Origin: Trichobilharzia szidati
Taxonomy: Eukaryota > Platyhelminthes > Trematoda > Strigeidida > Schistosomatidae
Assembly (NCBI GenBank): GCA_944472155.2
Contig: OX235273.1
Coordinates: 33,267,204-33,331,203 of the forward strand
Reading direction: 5' to 3'
DNA length: 64,000 nucleotides
Positions within the stretch are counted from its first letter, which is position 1. The number at the start of each line of letters is the position of its first letter. The position numbers were made by a program, and so were the translations under genes. Below are positions 54,109 to 64,000 of the stretch, in pieces. Under the pieces are notes generated by a model, which was given only the letters and a program-made list of their open reading frames with translations, searched no databases and was not told where the DNA came from.

Positions 54109-54542
54109 AGTTTCATAACTTTCGTCTGGAATACTGTTCGAAACTTTGTAGGATTATTTTTGTCCTACAGATTTAGTCCTTCCTCAATACTGACGACACA
54201 GAGTCTGGGCTTAGCTATAGTTAAAACAGAATAACTTGACTTTAACTTTATCTGTTTCTAAAACATAAAATAAATCAGACAATTACACCAAGAAAAATGT
54301 ACAAATCGACTGTCATTACAAAAATAGGATAAAAACGTACCGAACAGTATTGAGGGTACGGACAAAATGAACGGTCAATTAATTACATGTATATACAAGT
54401 AGAGTGACAGACAAAAAGTAACATTCAAGGTCACCGTCACGTGGTGTAAGTTACATTAATTGGCCAATAATCGCGACAAAAAAGGTCACACAATATTGAT
54501 TGGCTGTTTATCATACAGTCTATCTATCTGTCGCGATTAACA
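54109..54542 (-). promoter_or_regulatory. LTR-like leader/promoter of the chimeric locus
   Basis: Minus strand, beginning TGTTAATCGCGACAG next to a truncated SR2 fragment. It contains two CCAAT-type elements (AGCCAATCAA, ATTGGCCAAT), an inverted pair AATCGCGACA/TGTCGCGATT (54538-54529 and 54478-54469) and TGTATATACATG (about 54392) as a TATA-like element, before the ATG at 54108. The length of about 430 bp would suit a BEL/Pao 5' LTR plus leader. No second LTR was found to confirm this. Confidence 0.45.
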
Positions 54543-54544
54543 GG

Positions 54545-54890
54545 CGGAATTCTGTAACCAGTGCATCTTTTATTCTCTCCAGGATGATGCGATTTAGTAT
54601 ATTACTTGGCGTGGACAGCAGTATTATTCCACGCCAGTTATTCCACAGGTCAACCTAAGTCGCCCTTGTTTGGCAGCTTAACGAGGCAGCCTTTGTTCCA
54701 ATCGGTGGGCGCCTTTCCTTCTTTTCAAACATTTTGCAGTAATGAGGCGCGAACATCTGCCGTAATCTCTGGGCCGTTTTCGTGCTTGGGGTAGAAGTGA
54801 GACAGCTAAACTTGGCTCGGTGACCCCCAAGCCTAGGCCAAATAGCAGATGTGTTATCCAGGGGAGTGTATTGGGCCTTCTCCTCATAAC
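54545..54890 (-). mobile_element. SR2-like RTE fragment, RT N-terminal part
   Basis: Minus strand: WNKGCLVKLP-type and NNWRGIILLSTPSNILNRII-type blocks (degraded, frameshifted) are the first RT motifs of RTE. It ends where the LTR-like sequence starts. Confidence 0.7.
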
Positions 54891-54929
54891 ATATAAATGG
54901 TAAATGTGAATGTTTTAGAATGGGTAAAC

Positions 54930-55565
54930 CAATACTGCACTAGAGCAAGTACTGAAATACTCACATAATCTATCATTTTCAGAGCATATCTCGAAAGATG
55001 TATCGAAATCACGCGGGCTTGTTGGTTTCCCACCCAGGAACTTTTACAGAAGTGAATTCAGAATACTACTGTAGAAGGTTTGTGTGCGCCCACTCCTAGA
55101 CTATTGTTCATCCATATTTAGTAGTATACGCATTGAAGACAAACTAAAAGTAGAAGGAGTACAGAGGTACTTCACGCTAAAAGTACTCGGAACCGAAAAC
55201 GGCACAAACTAATCTACTTGATGTGAAATTCTAGGACTAGAAACATTATGGTTAAAATGACTGCGACTAAATCTGGTACTCTTCTATAAGCTACTTAACC
55301 ACATAGTGTATACCCCTACTAATTGTACTCGGTCCTCAGACGACACTAGATATAATCTTAGACACACTAAAGATGCAGTGGCTATAGAACAATGTATGAT
55401 TAGATGTGCCTAAATCCGGAGCAAACCACCTAAAGAAATGCGGCTAGCAAGCACATCGGCCTCCTTCAAAAAGACACTTAATGACACACTAAGTGAGTTT
55501 ACAAGCGATACCAGTGCCAATTCCCATGTGATAGCTTCAGAAATCATAGGTCCATTTAATGTATG
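54930..55565 (+). mobile_element. CR1/SR1-like LINE C-terminal fragment (second family)
   Basis: Plus strand: VCVRPLLDYCSSIFSSIRIEDKLKVEGVQR and GLETLWLK, then LASTSASFKKTLNDTLSEF. These are the RT C-terminus of a CR1-like family distinct from the one at 44-48 kb. Frameshifted. Confidence 0.82.
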
Positions 55566-56519
55566 AACGAAGAGACTACACCTGATTTTTGTTTTGCCTC
55601 TATTTATAATTTCAGACAAGAAAGCAGCAGCCATGACAAAAATACCCATGCAAGTAAGAGTTGATCGAATAACGTCTACTCGATACAAAGGGTGAAACAA
55701 AAACAGACTTACGAATGAAATGTGGAAAAACAAAATCGAAACTAACCACAACATCACATGGAAAGATACAGGTTACTTGGATATTCTATATAATCCACCA
55801 ACTGGTCTCCTTTCCGAAAAGAATGCGGCGATGTTTTATCCACAGTGGCGAGGAAATACATAAATCCACGGTTCCCGTTGTATATAATCAGTGGAGGTAT
55901 GGGTCACAGAAATAATGCATTTAAGGCATACGTACACAGCCCCTGATCACGGCTAAACTTTGAGGAATATATCAAAATCGTGGGATAATCAAACAAACTA
56001 AATCCTCACGGCAGACAAGCTGTAGTACACACCAGGATATTGATCCACAAGTTGATCATGCTGCCAAATCCAAATCACTAACTATACAAAGCCAGTAAAT
56101 CAAGATATTTAATAAGCAGTGAAAATATGTTGACAGTTGCATTTCAAATCTCAATGATTTATTCGATGGTAATATTCCGCTCCTGAATGCTTCATGCACC
56201 ATTCTGTATCGATTAGTTAGCAACCATTCTGATTCCTGGCCAAAATGAATTAAAGATTCACAAGGTGCTGATTATGGTGGTTCACTAATACTTCTCTACA
56301 TGTTTGACTAGACACCAACTGCTGTGGTGAGCATCCTGCAGATGGTAAAGCTGTAAACATTGTTGTCGGTAGACTAACTAACGTTTTACAAGCTATTTTT
56401 ATACTTTTGTGAATCGATAGCCATATCGATCAAATGAAACGCAGCCTTCAGTTGTTGCGCTCATTTTCGACAAATTCAAACAATAATGGTGCCTAAGATT
56501 ATGTCATGTGAATTGTTTT
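55566..56519. other. Unassigned, probably LINE-related
   Basis: No motif recognised, between a LINE C-terminus and a LINE-like 3' end. Confidence 0.4.
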
Positions 56520-56700
56520 TACCTATGTAAAGTGTGCTAACTGGCGTTATTCCACTACCTTTCCCTGTATGTATATCTATTGTTAGTGAAACATTTAAAT
56601 ATGCTTACTCCATGTATATATTACTTATCATATTGATGATGCCTGTAAACTGGAGTCCCTCATGTACAAAATATGAGAATATATTATCATGATTAAACAT
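56520..56700 (+). mobile_element. CR1-like LINE 3' end
   Basis: TTGATGATGCCTGTAAACTG and CTCATGTAC occur also at 48722-48840 (reversed) and, changed, at 51430-51500. Confidence 0.7.
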
Positions 56701-58470
56701 ATTTGCTCTTGAAAAGATCTATGTAATTGCCAGTGAGGAGTAACGCAGGCAGTTGTTGAAAAATTCCTCATGTGAAGATGGAGTGAAAGGCAATTTGAAT
56801 GCCGAAATGGTCTATGGTCTCCCTAATTATGCAAATTTTACCCTATCCGTGATATTGCATCTTTGGTTTCCCTGTCTTCTTACAACACACAGCCCAAATA
56901 TTAAACATGAGAACCTCTATCACATAGGCAGCAGCAGGTGTTATCCTGAGTGATGTGTTGCAGACCACAGCTCTAAATACGTCTTCACTCGTTACAAATA
57001 GACCGTTTCAGTTCGCAGGTTCACTAATCAGTCTTTTAAATTTCATCGTATTTGTATTTCCTTTTATTATTATTAGGGTATTGACGACTGTATTTGGGAG
57101 GGATAGTGTGAATACTTTCTGCTCCGTAATTCATACATTGAGAGCCTACTGCACTTATGCATCAGATGTTTCTTAGCCTGCGTAAAACCCACATTAAGTA
57201 CCACATGGAGCTACATAATATCATTACTCCAATCTGCCCTGGAGCGGACGATCACCTCATGGAATGAGTGGGAAGAAAGTCAAGGCAGGATCATAGGTAT
57301 TCGGAATAAATTATGAGTCAAGAGGCTGCACAGTCGGTGTCATTCCATACTTGTGTATATGCATCAAAGTAGTTGTTGAATCTTCACTGCTGAGTTTACG
57401 AGCAACCGGTGTCTAGGAAAGTCCATCTTTCCATCAGGATAATTCACTATGGATCGTTCGCCAGTGATTCTAAAATTCGATTGCTTTACTACTTCATTTA
57501 GTGCGGAAGTTCCAGCTCCTGTAATGCTTCAAGTTAAGACGACCACGGAATCAAGTAACAGAGTCCAGCTGATACAAATCTTCCATACTGCATTACAACT
57601 TAACTTGACCCATCAGTTAACAACTTGTTTCATTTCATGTCCCCGAATCACTCGCAGGGTTAATTGTCCCTCACATTTTTACTGATTTATTGGTATTAGT
57701 TGATCCAATTTTTTATTTTATCCGCCTTTCTAAAGTCTTCTTTGTTTCATTTTGAGATCACTATTGTTATCTCATTTTCTTCTACAATATCAATAGCATA
57801 ACTTATAGGACAACTGGCTGTTATCATAGGAAAGTCATGGTCTTAACTCACGCTGTATACCTCCATCTTCCCAAATTATGTATCGATTTATTGATTTCTT
57901 GGCCTCAACTGGAAATAATGGACACGATTCTTTTGTGACTATCTTCCCCACTAAGTCAATCCCTCGGTCGTGCAATTGGACGACTCATAAGACTGAACAA
58001 CTGTAAGCCGACGACCAAGCTGCACGTAGCAGCACTCAAAATAAATGGATAAAGAGAGAACAGGATACTTCCGCCTACCCAACACAAAGTAGCCACAACG
58101 CGCCGTTCCCTTTAAACATCAATGGATTCAGAAGTAGGTGAACAGACTGAGCAAGAGGATTTGATTTATCCAAGCCTCATCTTCTTCCTGACTCTTCACA
58201 GCATGAATTCTGACCTAAATGACGACATTTCTAAACACTTACATTTTATATACTTTGTCTGTTTGGACATTTTGCTTGATTCGTTGTCTAGAGGCTTCCA
58301 ACGAATAAAGACCTGAAATACCCGGCAATCTTCCGAAATTATTAGGAAGCTCAATGGAAAACAGATCTGGTATCAGTGTTTCAAGTGGTATTTGTCATCA
58401 GAATAAGCTTACGAAGAAATTTTGTCGATTCATTTAACAAAGAGAGGAAATCAACTAACTATAATTTTTA
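56701..58470. other. No gene seen
   Basis: Small frames (up to 78 codons) without splice context or recognised motif. Confidence 0.5.
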
Positions 58471-58474
58471 ATCA

Positions 58475-60775
58475 CGGCTTTACTTTTAATTTTCGTTTTA
58501 ATTTTAATAATAGTAATCATTTGGTTTATTCCAGAAAAAGTGCTAGTGGTACAGTTTTGAATTTTCAGCACATATCTGCAATATTTGAATCTAATTTTAT
58601 TAAACATTTAAAAAGAGTATTTCAAAAAATAAATATAAAATCAACAACAACAAAAACACACAAAAATAATTAAAAATGAGAAAAAAGGCCAAGAAGTAGC
58701 AAGGAAAATAAACGACATAAAATAATATCTCAGTATTGGGTAGTGGAAGCTATGATATGATTATGCTTGGTGACAGTAAAGCTGTAGTCATACAAGAAGT
58801 TATGAAATGATATTTAAGAATGTTTGTCACCAAGATGATCAGTTAATTTGGTTGAAACAACACTAAACAATCATAAAACAACATTTCAGGGTTGTTTTTT
58901 CAGGTGTAATGCGGTGTTTGTAGTGGTAGTGTGAGTAATCCTGCATAATACAAAATTTTTAAGGTGGTGACAATGGCTTTCACAACCCAGATTGTCAGTT
59001 AATATCGCCGAACAAAAAAAACAACAACCACAAAAACTAATAATTACATGATGGCTAATGACAGGACAATTTTGTAATACTCATAGTTCTAATATAGTCA
59101 GAACCAGTAGATACACAAAAGAAGGAGTACAGTAAAGTACAAAAGTAAGCCAATGTTAATAATTTAGGTAGCTAAGTATGTTTAAGAAGGAGTTCACTAT
59201 AGAATACAGAATAAGAGAGAAATAAAAGAGCCTAAAATTATGTTATAAATAACAAAGCAAGTCATAGGTTTCACGCTTAACATTTTCGCTTAGAACACGG
59301 GCCAAGTATGGTATTGTTGAGTTCCTATACTTGGTTGTACGATCACAGATTATTTTATACTGGTTTCTGGTTTTACTTGATGAGATACAAGGCGGGAATT
59401 GGGAATAGAGGGGATGTTGGGGGTCGGAGAGTATGGTTTTAGACCATTTTTCGCATGTATTCAGATGTCTTTCAACTAGTGTAGTGACGAGCTGACTGAG
59501 TTTTACACCACTAGTCCTACTAACTGCCTTCAGCATCCTTCTCAAAATGGTATAGTCCTTTTTCAGTAGACCAGGAAAGACTAACGGGGAGCAGTAAAGT
59601 AGAATAGGTAAGATACAAGAGTTGACAAATTGTGAAAGCAGAGGTTGGGTGATTCCAGATTGTCTTAGTTTCTCAATGTAGTAGGTTAGACGGAACACTT
59701 TCTTAGAAATCGTTAGAACATGAGATGTCGAAGTGAGGTCGGAAGATAGAACTAGACCGAGGTATTCAGCATTAGACTTTGTTTCAATTTTAGTCCTCTC
59801 AATGCAACAGGCTTCATGAGTACTTACTAGTGTTTGTAGATCTCGTTTATGCCTTAGGGAGAAGTCAATAGTCTGGCATTTTGAGGGATTGAACATGATA
59901 CCATTTAGTTTAGAGCACTGACTGATGTCCGAGAGGAAGCCACTTAATTTGAAACAGTCTGACCGAGACTTAATGGGAAACGACACAGACAGGTCATCTG
60001 CATATTTGACTAAGTTGATTTCATCTGAAAGAGGTAAATCATGTAAGAAGAAGGAAAAGAGAAACGGAGAGAGAACAGCACCCTGAGGAACTCCAGCTTC
60101 AGTAAGCAAAGGAGAGGAAGATACACCATTATATTCCGTTTACTCCATCCTGTTAGAGAAGTAAGAGTGTAGCCAGTTGATAGCCCAGGTTTCAATTTGT
60201 GTAAGGCTAAGCTTGTTTAACAATAGGCCTCTAGGCACGGGGTCGAAAGCAGATGTATAATCAAGGAACGTACAACGGACATACTTGGCCCCTATGTCTA
60301 AGGAGGATACAATGTTGTGATGAAACACAGCAGCAGCGTCTAAAGTACTTCTACCCTGTTTGTAAGCAAACTGCTTTGGATCGTTTGAGAAGCTTAGGGA
60401 GGGAACAAGTTTTAGCAACAATAATTTCTCTATTAGTTTCAAAAAAGGAGAGGTAATAGCGATGGGTCTAAACTTAACATAATAACCAGAACCTGACTTG
60501 GGTACAGGGATGATTTTACTATCTTCCTACAGAGAAGGTACAACATTATTAGAAAAAGAAGTATTGAAAATGTTTGTAAGTGAGTTACTTAAACAATCAG
60601 CACATTTCCTTAGGACAGTGGCAGGTATACCATCAGAGCCTAGACTCTGGGAAGATTTAAGAGATCTTAAATATTTAAGAACATCAGAAGTTTTAAAACT
60701 ATGAAAGTCACTGGTAGTGTTATTTGTTACATTGAAGCTAAAAGGTACATTAGGAGGGCGTCATTGATATATTTA
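58475..60775 (-). mobile_element. L2/CR1-like LINE, RT and 3' end
   Basis: Minus strand from about 60775 (TSDVLKYLRSLKSSQSLGSD) through the RT to a 3' end at 58480-58600 shared with 14540-14600. The best copy of its family here. One stop near 60530 and a frame break near 60130 are the only damage seen in the RT. Confidence 0.88.
59243..60442 (-). pseudogene. L2/CR1-like reverse transcriptase
   Basis: 60442-60140: FAYKQGRSTLDAAAVF and CTFLDYTSAFDPVP (motif with catalytic Asp). 60109-59243 (288 codons): GVPQGAVLSPFLFSFFLHDL, VKYADDLSVSF (intact YADD), AEYLGLVLSSDL, SCILPILLYCSPLVFPGLLKKD and ending YDLLCYL. A frameshift separates the two frames. In form it is close to CR1/L2 RTs. Confidence 0.92.
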
Positions 60776-61153
60776 GATTTCCGTTCCTAGTTATACTGGC
60801 AACAGTAGTTCTCTCCGTAACTGCTTATTAATTTGGCGAAAACAATCACTATTTCTACGACAAACTATTTTCCTATAGTCCAAACAAACCAAATCTCTTT
60901 TCTCACAGGTTAAACGGAGTTACAGAAGATAAGAAGCAGTATATACTCTATGGAATACACGAAAAATAATTATTTATTTGTGCAAAGAGGCGAGGGCAGA
61001 GAAGTCAGTGTCATTCAGTGGAAAACATTGAAGATTGGATATAAGCCCGCGTGGTTAGATACTTGTTCGATACTTACCTTGTGACCTGACGCAAATTTGT
61101 TAAGTAACCTTTTGCTGGCAGGAAGCAGAATATTTCATTCCTTTTAACGAATC
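60776..61153 (+). promoter_or_regulatory. Upstream region of SNRNP200
   Basis: 378 bp between a LINE on the opposite strand and the ATG at 61154. It should hold the promoter; no TATA or other element is convincing. A TTGCTGGCAG acceptor-like site about 34 nt before the ATG could be a 5'-UTR or trans-splice acceptor. Confidence 0.35.
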
Positions 61154-61362
61154 ATGGCTGATGATGCGGCTAGAAAGCTGCAGTTCGAGTACAAGATCAA
61201 CTCTAACCTAGTACTTTCAACGGATCGGTCACTGATAGATAGACGTCCTAGAGATGAGTCAACTGGTGAAGTGTTAAGCCTAGCTGGAAAAATCCGTGTG
61301 CAGGAAATGGGACACAAATCACAGAGAACGAAACCACCCATGTTACAGGAAAAACGAGCAAA
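61154..61362 (+). CDS. SNRNP200: SNRNP200 exon 1
   Basis: 69 codons plus two bases. Starts at the ATG that gives the conserved N-terminus. Donor GTAAGT. Confidence 0.95.
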
Positions 61363-61861
61363 GTAAGTCGCGGATATTCTCATAGGACTTTCAGGCGTCA
61401 AAAACGTGATGAAACGCAACAGGACTCTTTAAAATTGAAAGGGGGCAGTTTACTAAATGATGACTTTGATGATATAGCAGGCATTATATACCGCCCGAAG
61501 ACACCTGATACTCGTAAAACCTACGAATATATCCTGCATTGCATTCAGGAGGCTCTTGGTGATCAGTCACGGGAAATATTGTGTGGTGCTGCAGATGAAG
61601 TTATAGCTACTTCCAAGAATACTCATTTAAAAGATAAGGAAAAAAGAAAAGAAACAGAGTCGTTGTTGGGTAATGATATTTGTCTTTATATACTGCTTAG
61701 GTCCTCTTGTTGATGAACGGTATAACATAATTGTAAACTTGTGCAAGAAAATTACAGACTGGAAAGAGGAAGAACCTGCATCCTCAACAAATCCTAATTT
61801 CAATGATAGTATTGATCAAACTTATGGTGTAAATGTCCAGTTTGAAGAGTCTGACCATGAG
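61154..61861 (+). CDS. SNRNP200: U5 snRNP 200-kDa helicase Brr2, N-terminal three exons (partial)
   Basis: Exons 61154-61362, 61395-61669 and 61701-61861 join in phase to 215 codons and the gene continues past a donor at 61862. The protein unwinds U4/U6 snRNA to activate the spliceosome. It starts [21 protein letters not shown], with [31 protein letters not shown], then [23 protein letters not shown] and [12 protein letters not shown], matching the N-terminal domain of metazoan Brr2 in order. Helicase cassettes lie outside. Introns 1 and 2 are 32 and 31 nt. Exon 4 was not found in the remaining 2.1 kb. Confidence 0.96.
61395..61669 (+). CDS. SNRNP200: SNRNP200 exon 2
   Basis: Acceptor TTTCAG. 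It encodes KRQKRDE to KRKETESLL plus one base of a split Gly codon before GTAATG. Confidence 0.95.
61701..61861 (+). CDS. SNRNP200: SNRNP200 exon 3
   Basis: Begins after TGCTTAG; encodes [20 protein letters not shown] to FEESDHE; donor GTATGT. Confidence 0.94.
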
Positions 61862-61974
61862 GTATGTTTCACAAATACTACACAGTTTCCCTTATTTCGA
61901 ATTATAAACCGTGCAACAGCATTTATTTGAGTCATAAATCTAATACAAACAATATAAAACAGTTAGTCCCTTTT

Positions 61975-62175
61975 ATAAATTTTGATAGCATTATTAGAAG
62001 ACGGAGATTATCTGAAAAATGTGATGTATTAGCGCTATACGTTTCGAACAATCTGATCACACATTTACTTGTCAAGTCAATATATATGGAAAGGTTAAAT
62101 TAAACAAGGTGACAAAAAAAATTAAAGATTAACACAAACGTTTGGTAATCCAATCAAATAAGGATTACCAAACAA
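61975..62175 (-). mobile_element. 3' end of Penelope-like element in SNRNP200 intron 3
   Basis: Reverse complement of 4062-4260, beginning GGTAATCCTTATTTGATTGG and ending near ATAATGCTATCAAAATT. Opposite to the gene. Confidence 0.78.
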
Positions 62176-63535
62176 TATACCAAAGGGAAAGCGTCTGTTG
62201 CCTGAGTATTCTGAGCAGGTTTTTTCTTGTTCGAGGCTATGAACCACCGCGTTGCACAAACTGTGGCTGAAGCTGACCGTCAGGTGCCAGTATTTCACGT
62301 ACTCCTATGACGTTACATGCTTAATCAACCATGTATCGAGGTAGAAATTGTAGGGTGTGCTGCTTGCTGACTAACTTGGGCCGGCAGGCTGCAAAAACGT
62401 GTCTTTAATGCAAAGTTGCATAACCACTATTACCAGCATTATTTACCCCCTTTGGTAATCTCATGGTAGTTGATAAGATTACCCGCTCAAAACTGTCATT
62501 TATTGTGTCGGCTCATAGTGTTCCTGAGGTGATTTTCTTTTACAGAGATTATTTACTAATCTTATCAGGAGTATCTTCTACGAGTCTCACAAAACACCTG
62601 ACCGTGAAGTACCGTTTTGTGTGTAATTATATCAAGCGTACATAGTGACATTGACAAAATGAAGCATCCAGGTCATTAAAAGATGTTATGTTTATTTACT
62701 GTCATCCCGGGCTTAGACAGAATTTTATCAAGTTTTGATAGATCGAGAAACAGAAATCAATACCCTTAGTGATGTTTGTTATGATTTGTATACATACGTT
62801 TACTTTCCTTAGAGTTGTCGATGAATTAGCAAAAGCAGTCGAGTAAATTTTTGCATCACTGTAGATAAATGTCTTATTGAAGTAGCTACACTCACTCCTT
62901 TACTAAGAATCATGGTCATTTTTTGTTTATCAACCCTTCATTTATATTTGCTTCCTGTTTTGTGTGTAGATTTTCAGAGGTATTTGTCCAGTATGCTTAC
63001 CAGTCCTATGACAAACCGTAATAAGTGTTGTTGAGTAACCGTATGTAAGAACGTAGCTGAGTAACTAAGTGCTTCTAATAATTTACAGGTTGGCAAAGGC
63101 ATAGCACACAGTGTGTCTAGTCTCTCCAGAATTTCATTTTTTTTGTGTCAGTAACTGGTGGGATATTAATTAATTCTAGTATTTCCGGTATGGACTCAAT
63201 TGATTCTGTATGTTTTAAGATTTTTCTTTCATCTGCGTACAAGAATTTTCGTTTTTCCCATTTTAGCCTTACATTCTGAATGTGTAGCCCTATTAGTTAT
63301 TACTTTTGGCACATGATTCCCTGACAGGGATCGTGGGTCTGAATATCTCCCAGTGTTTTGGTGCTGAAATAGACAGGTATTATGGAAGCTCTTTGTGGCA
63401 TGTGCAAGCTCTTCAAAAGTCGATCCGTTTACTTGGACAACTGGGTGTCGGTAGCATCCAGTTAACTTAGTCAACCATTCGATGCACCATGGGACGCTAA
63501 AAATGACTCATAGAAATTCACAGTAATGTAGGGTG
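62176..63535. other. SNRNP200 intron 3, nothing recognised
   Basis: No exon matching the next Brr2 segment was found here. Confidence 0.55.
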
Positions 63536-63539
63536 AAAT

Positions 63540-63835
63540 GTGGATTTCCTGGTTGGGGTCCTCGGGACTCTAAGAACCAATGACCGGAGACAATTGGTGA
63601 TATGGCTCAAAATCGATCTCAATATCGCGGATGCATTCGCCCTTTGTGACCTGCCGTATCTATTAAACGCTATTGTTTTCCATGTTACACTTTTCCCTCA
63701 CATTTCTGCTTATCCTTCTTTCGAATCTTTTTTCTCCTTTATCTTCCTTTGTGTGGTACATCGAGTGTGGGAACTCGAACTGGTGTACTTCTTTGCGAAG
63801 TTCTGTGTTGAAACCAGTCAGCCATGGTGAAAAAG
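63540..63835 (+). mobile_element. SR3-like RTE 3' end
   Basis: WGPRDSKNQ and IGDMAQNRSQ on the plus strand, then the family's 3' end (GTGTACTTCTTTGCGAAGTT). Sense to SNRNP200. Confidence 0.85.
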
Positions 63836-64000
63836 CATCCTCACAATTATCTTCAATTTAATTTTGGTTGTTTTGTGTGCTTTTCGACGATAAAGTAAAC
63901 GAAGATGCTATAACATCTTGGCTATTACTTCGATTGTAGGCATTATCTGAAAAAGTTGGAAAACACTGGACTGCATGTTCTGTTGGATTCCACCCACTTG

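Noticed and set aside
1..64000. CRISPR arrays, operons or bacterial features
   Set aside because: No spaced short direct repeats or bacterial gene structure; spliced genes and retroelements show a eukaryotic genome.

Overview
The window is eukaryotic and looks like a blood-fluke (Schistosoma-type trematode) genome. The evidence is fragments of SR2-like and SR3-like RTE retrotransposons, CR1/SR1-like LINEs, Penelope-like GIY-YIG elements, Gypsy and BEL/Pao LTR elements, and Sm-alpha SINEs that carry a hammerhead-ribozyme motif. Host genes also show the schistosome pattern of 31-36 nt introns mixed with kilobase introns. Two runs of N (3318-3816 and 48886-49378) are assembly gaps. Most of the sequence is nested transposon debris.

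Four host or host-derived loci stand out. (1) A serpin gene on the + strand shows only its last two coding exons (8907-9207 and 15238-15405). (2) Ribophorin I (RPN1), a subunit of the ER oligosaccharyltransferase, is complete on the - strand in seven exons from 39206 to 31311 (579 codons before the stop). (3) A chimeric, intronless locus lies on the - strand at 54542-49846. In order it holds an LTR-like leader, a short foreign N-terminus, seven alpha-spectrin repeats, a dipeptidyl-peptidase III (DPP3) domain, and a piece of BEL/Pao integrase. (4) The first three exons of SNRNP200/Brr2, the spliceosomal helicase, are on the + strand at 61154-61861, and the gene runs off the window.

Layout: 1-3 kb, Gypsy pol (-). 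4-24 kb, serpin exons among SR2, Sm-alpha, SINE, Penelope and Gypsy remnants. 24-30 kb, an interstitial telomere-like tract, a GC-rich repeat and three SR3 pieces. 30-39 kb, a palindromic Sm-alpha element and RPN1. 40-49.8 kb, Gypsy gag-protease, then a nearly full-length CR1-like element and a rearranged second copy. 49.8-54.5 kb, the chimeric captured locus. 54.5-60.8 kb, SR2, CR1 and L2-like fragments. 61-64 kb, the 5' end of SNRNP200.

The best candidate for something undescribed is the spectrin-DPP3 chimera. Two host mRNAs appear to have been joined in frame inside a BEL/Pao retrotransposon, and the reading frame was later cut by a LINE 3' end. The captured peptidase has lost two of its three zinc ligands. 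Other strong observations are a twin-primed (5'-inverted) SR2 insertion with a 9-bp target duplication, a tRNA-headed SINE with an SR2-like tail inserted in an older Sm-alpha copy with a 12-bp target duplication, and Sm-alpha elements found only as inverted pairs. Family assignments come from recognising motifs in the translated sequence; no database search was run.
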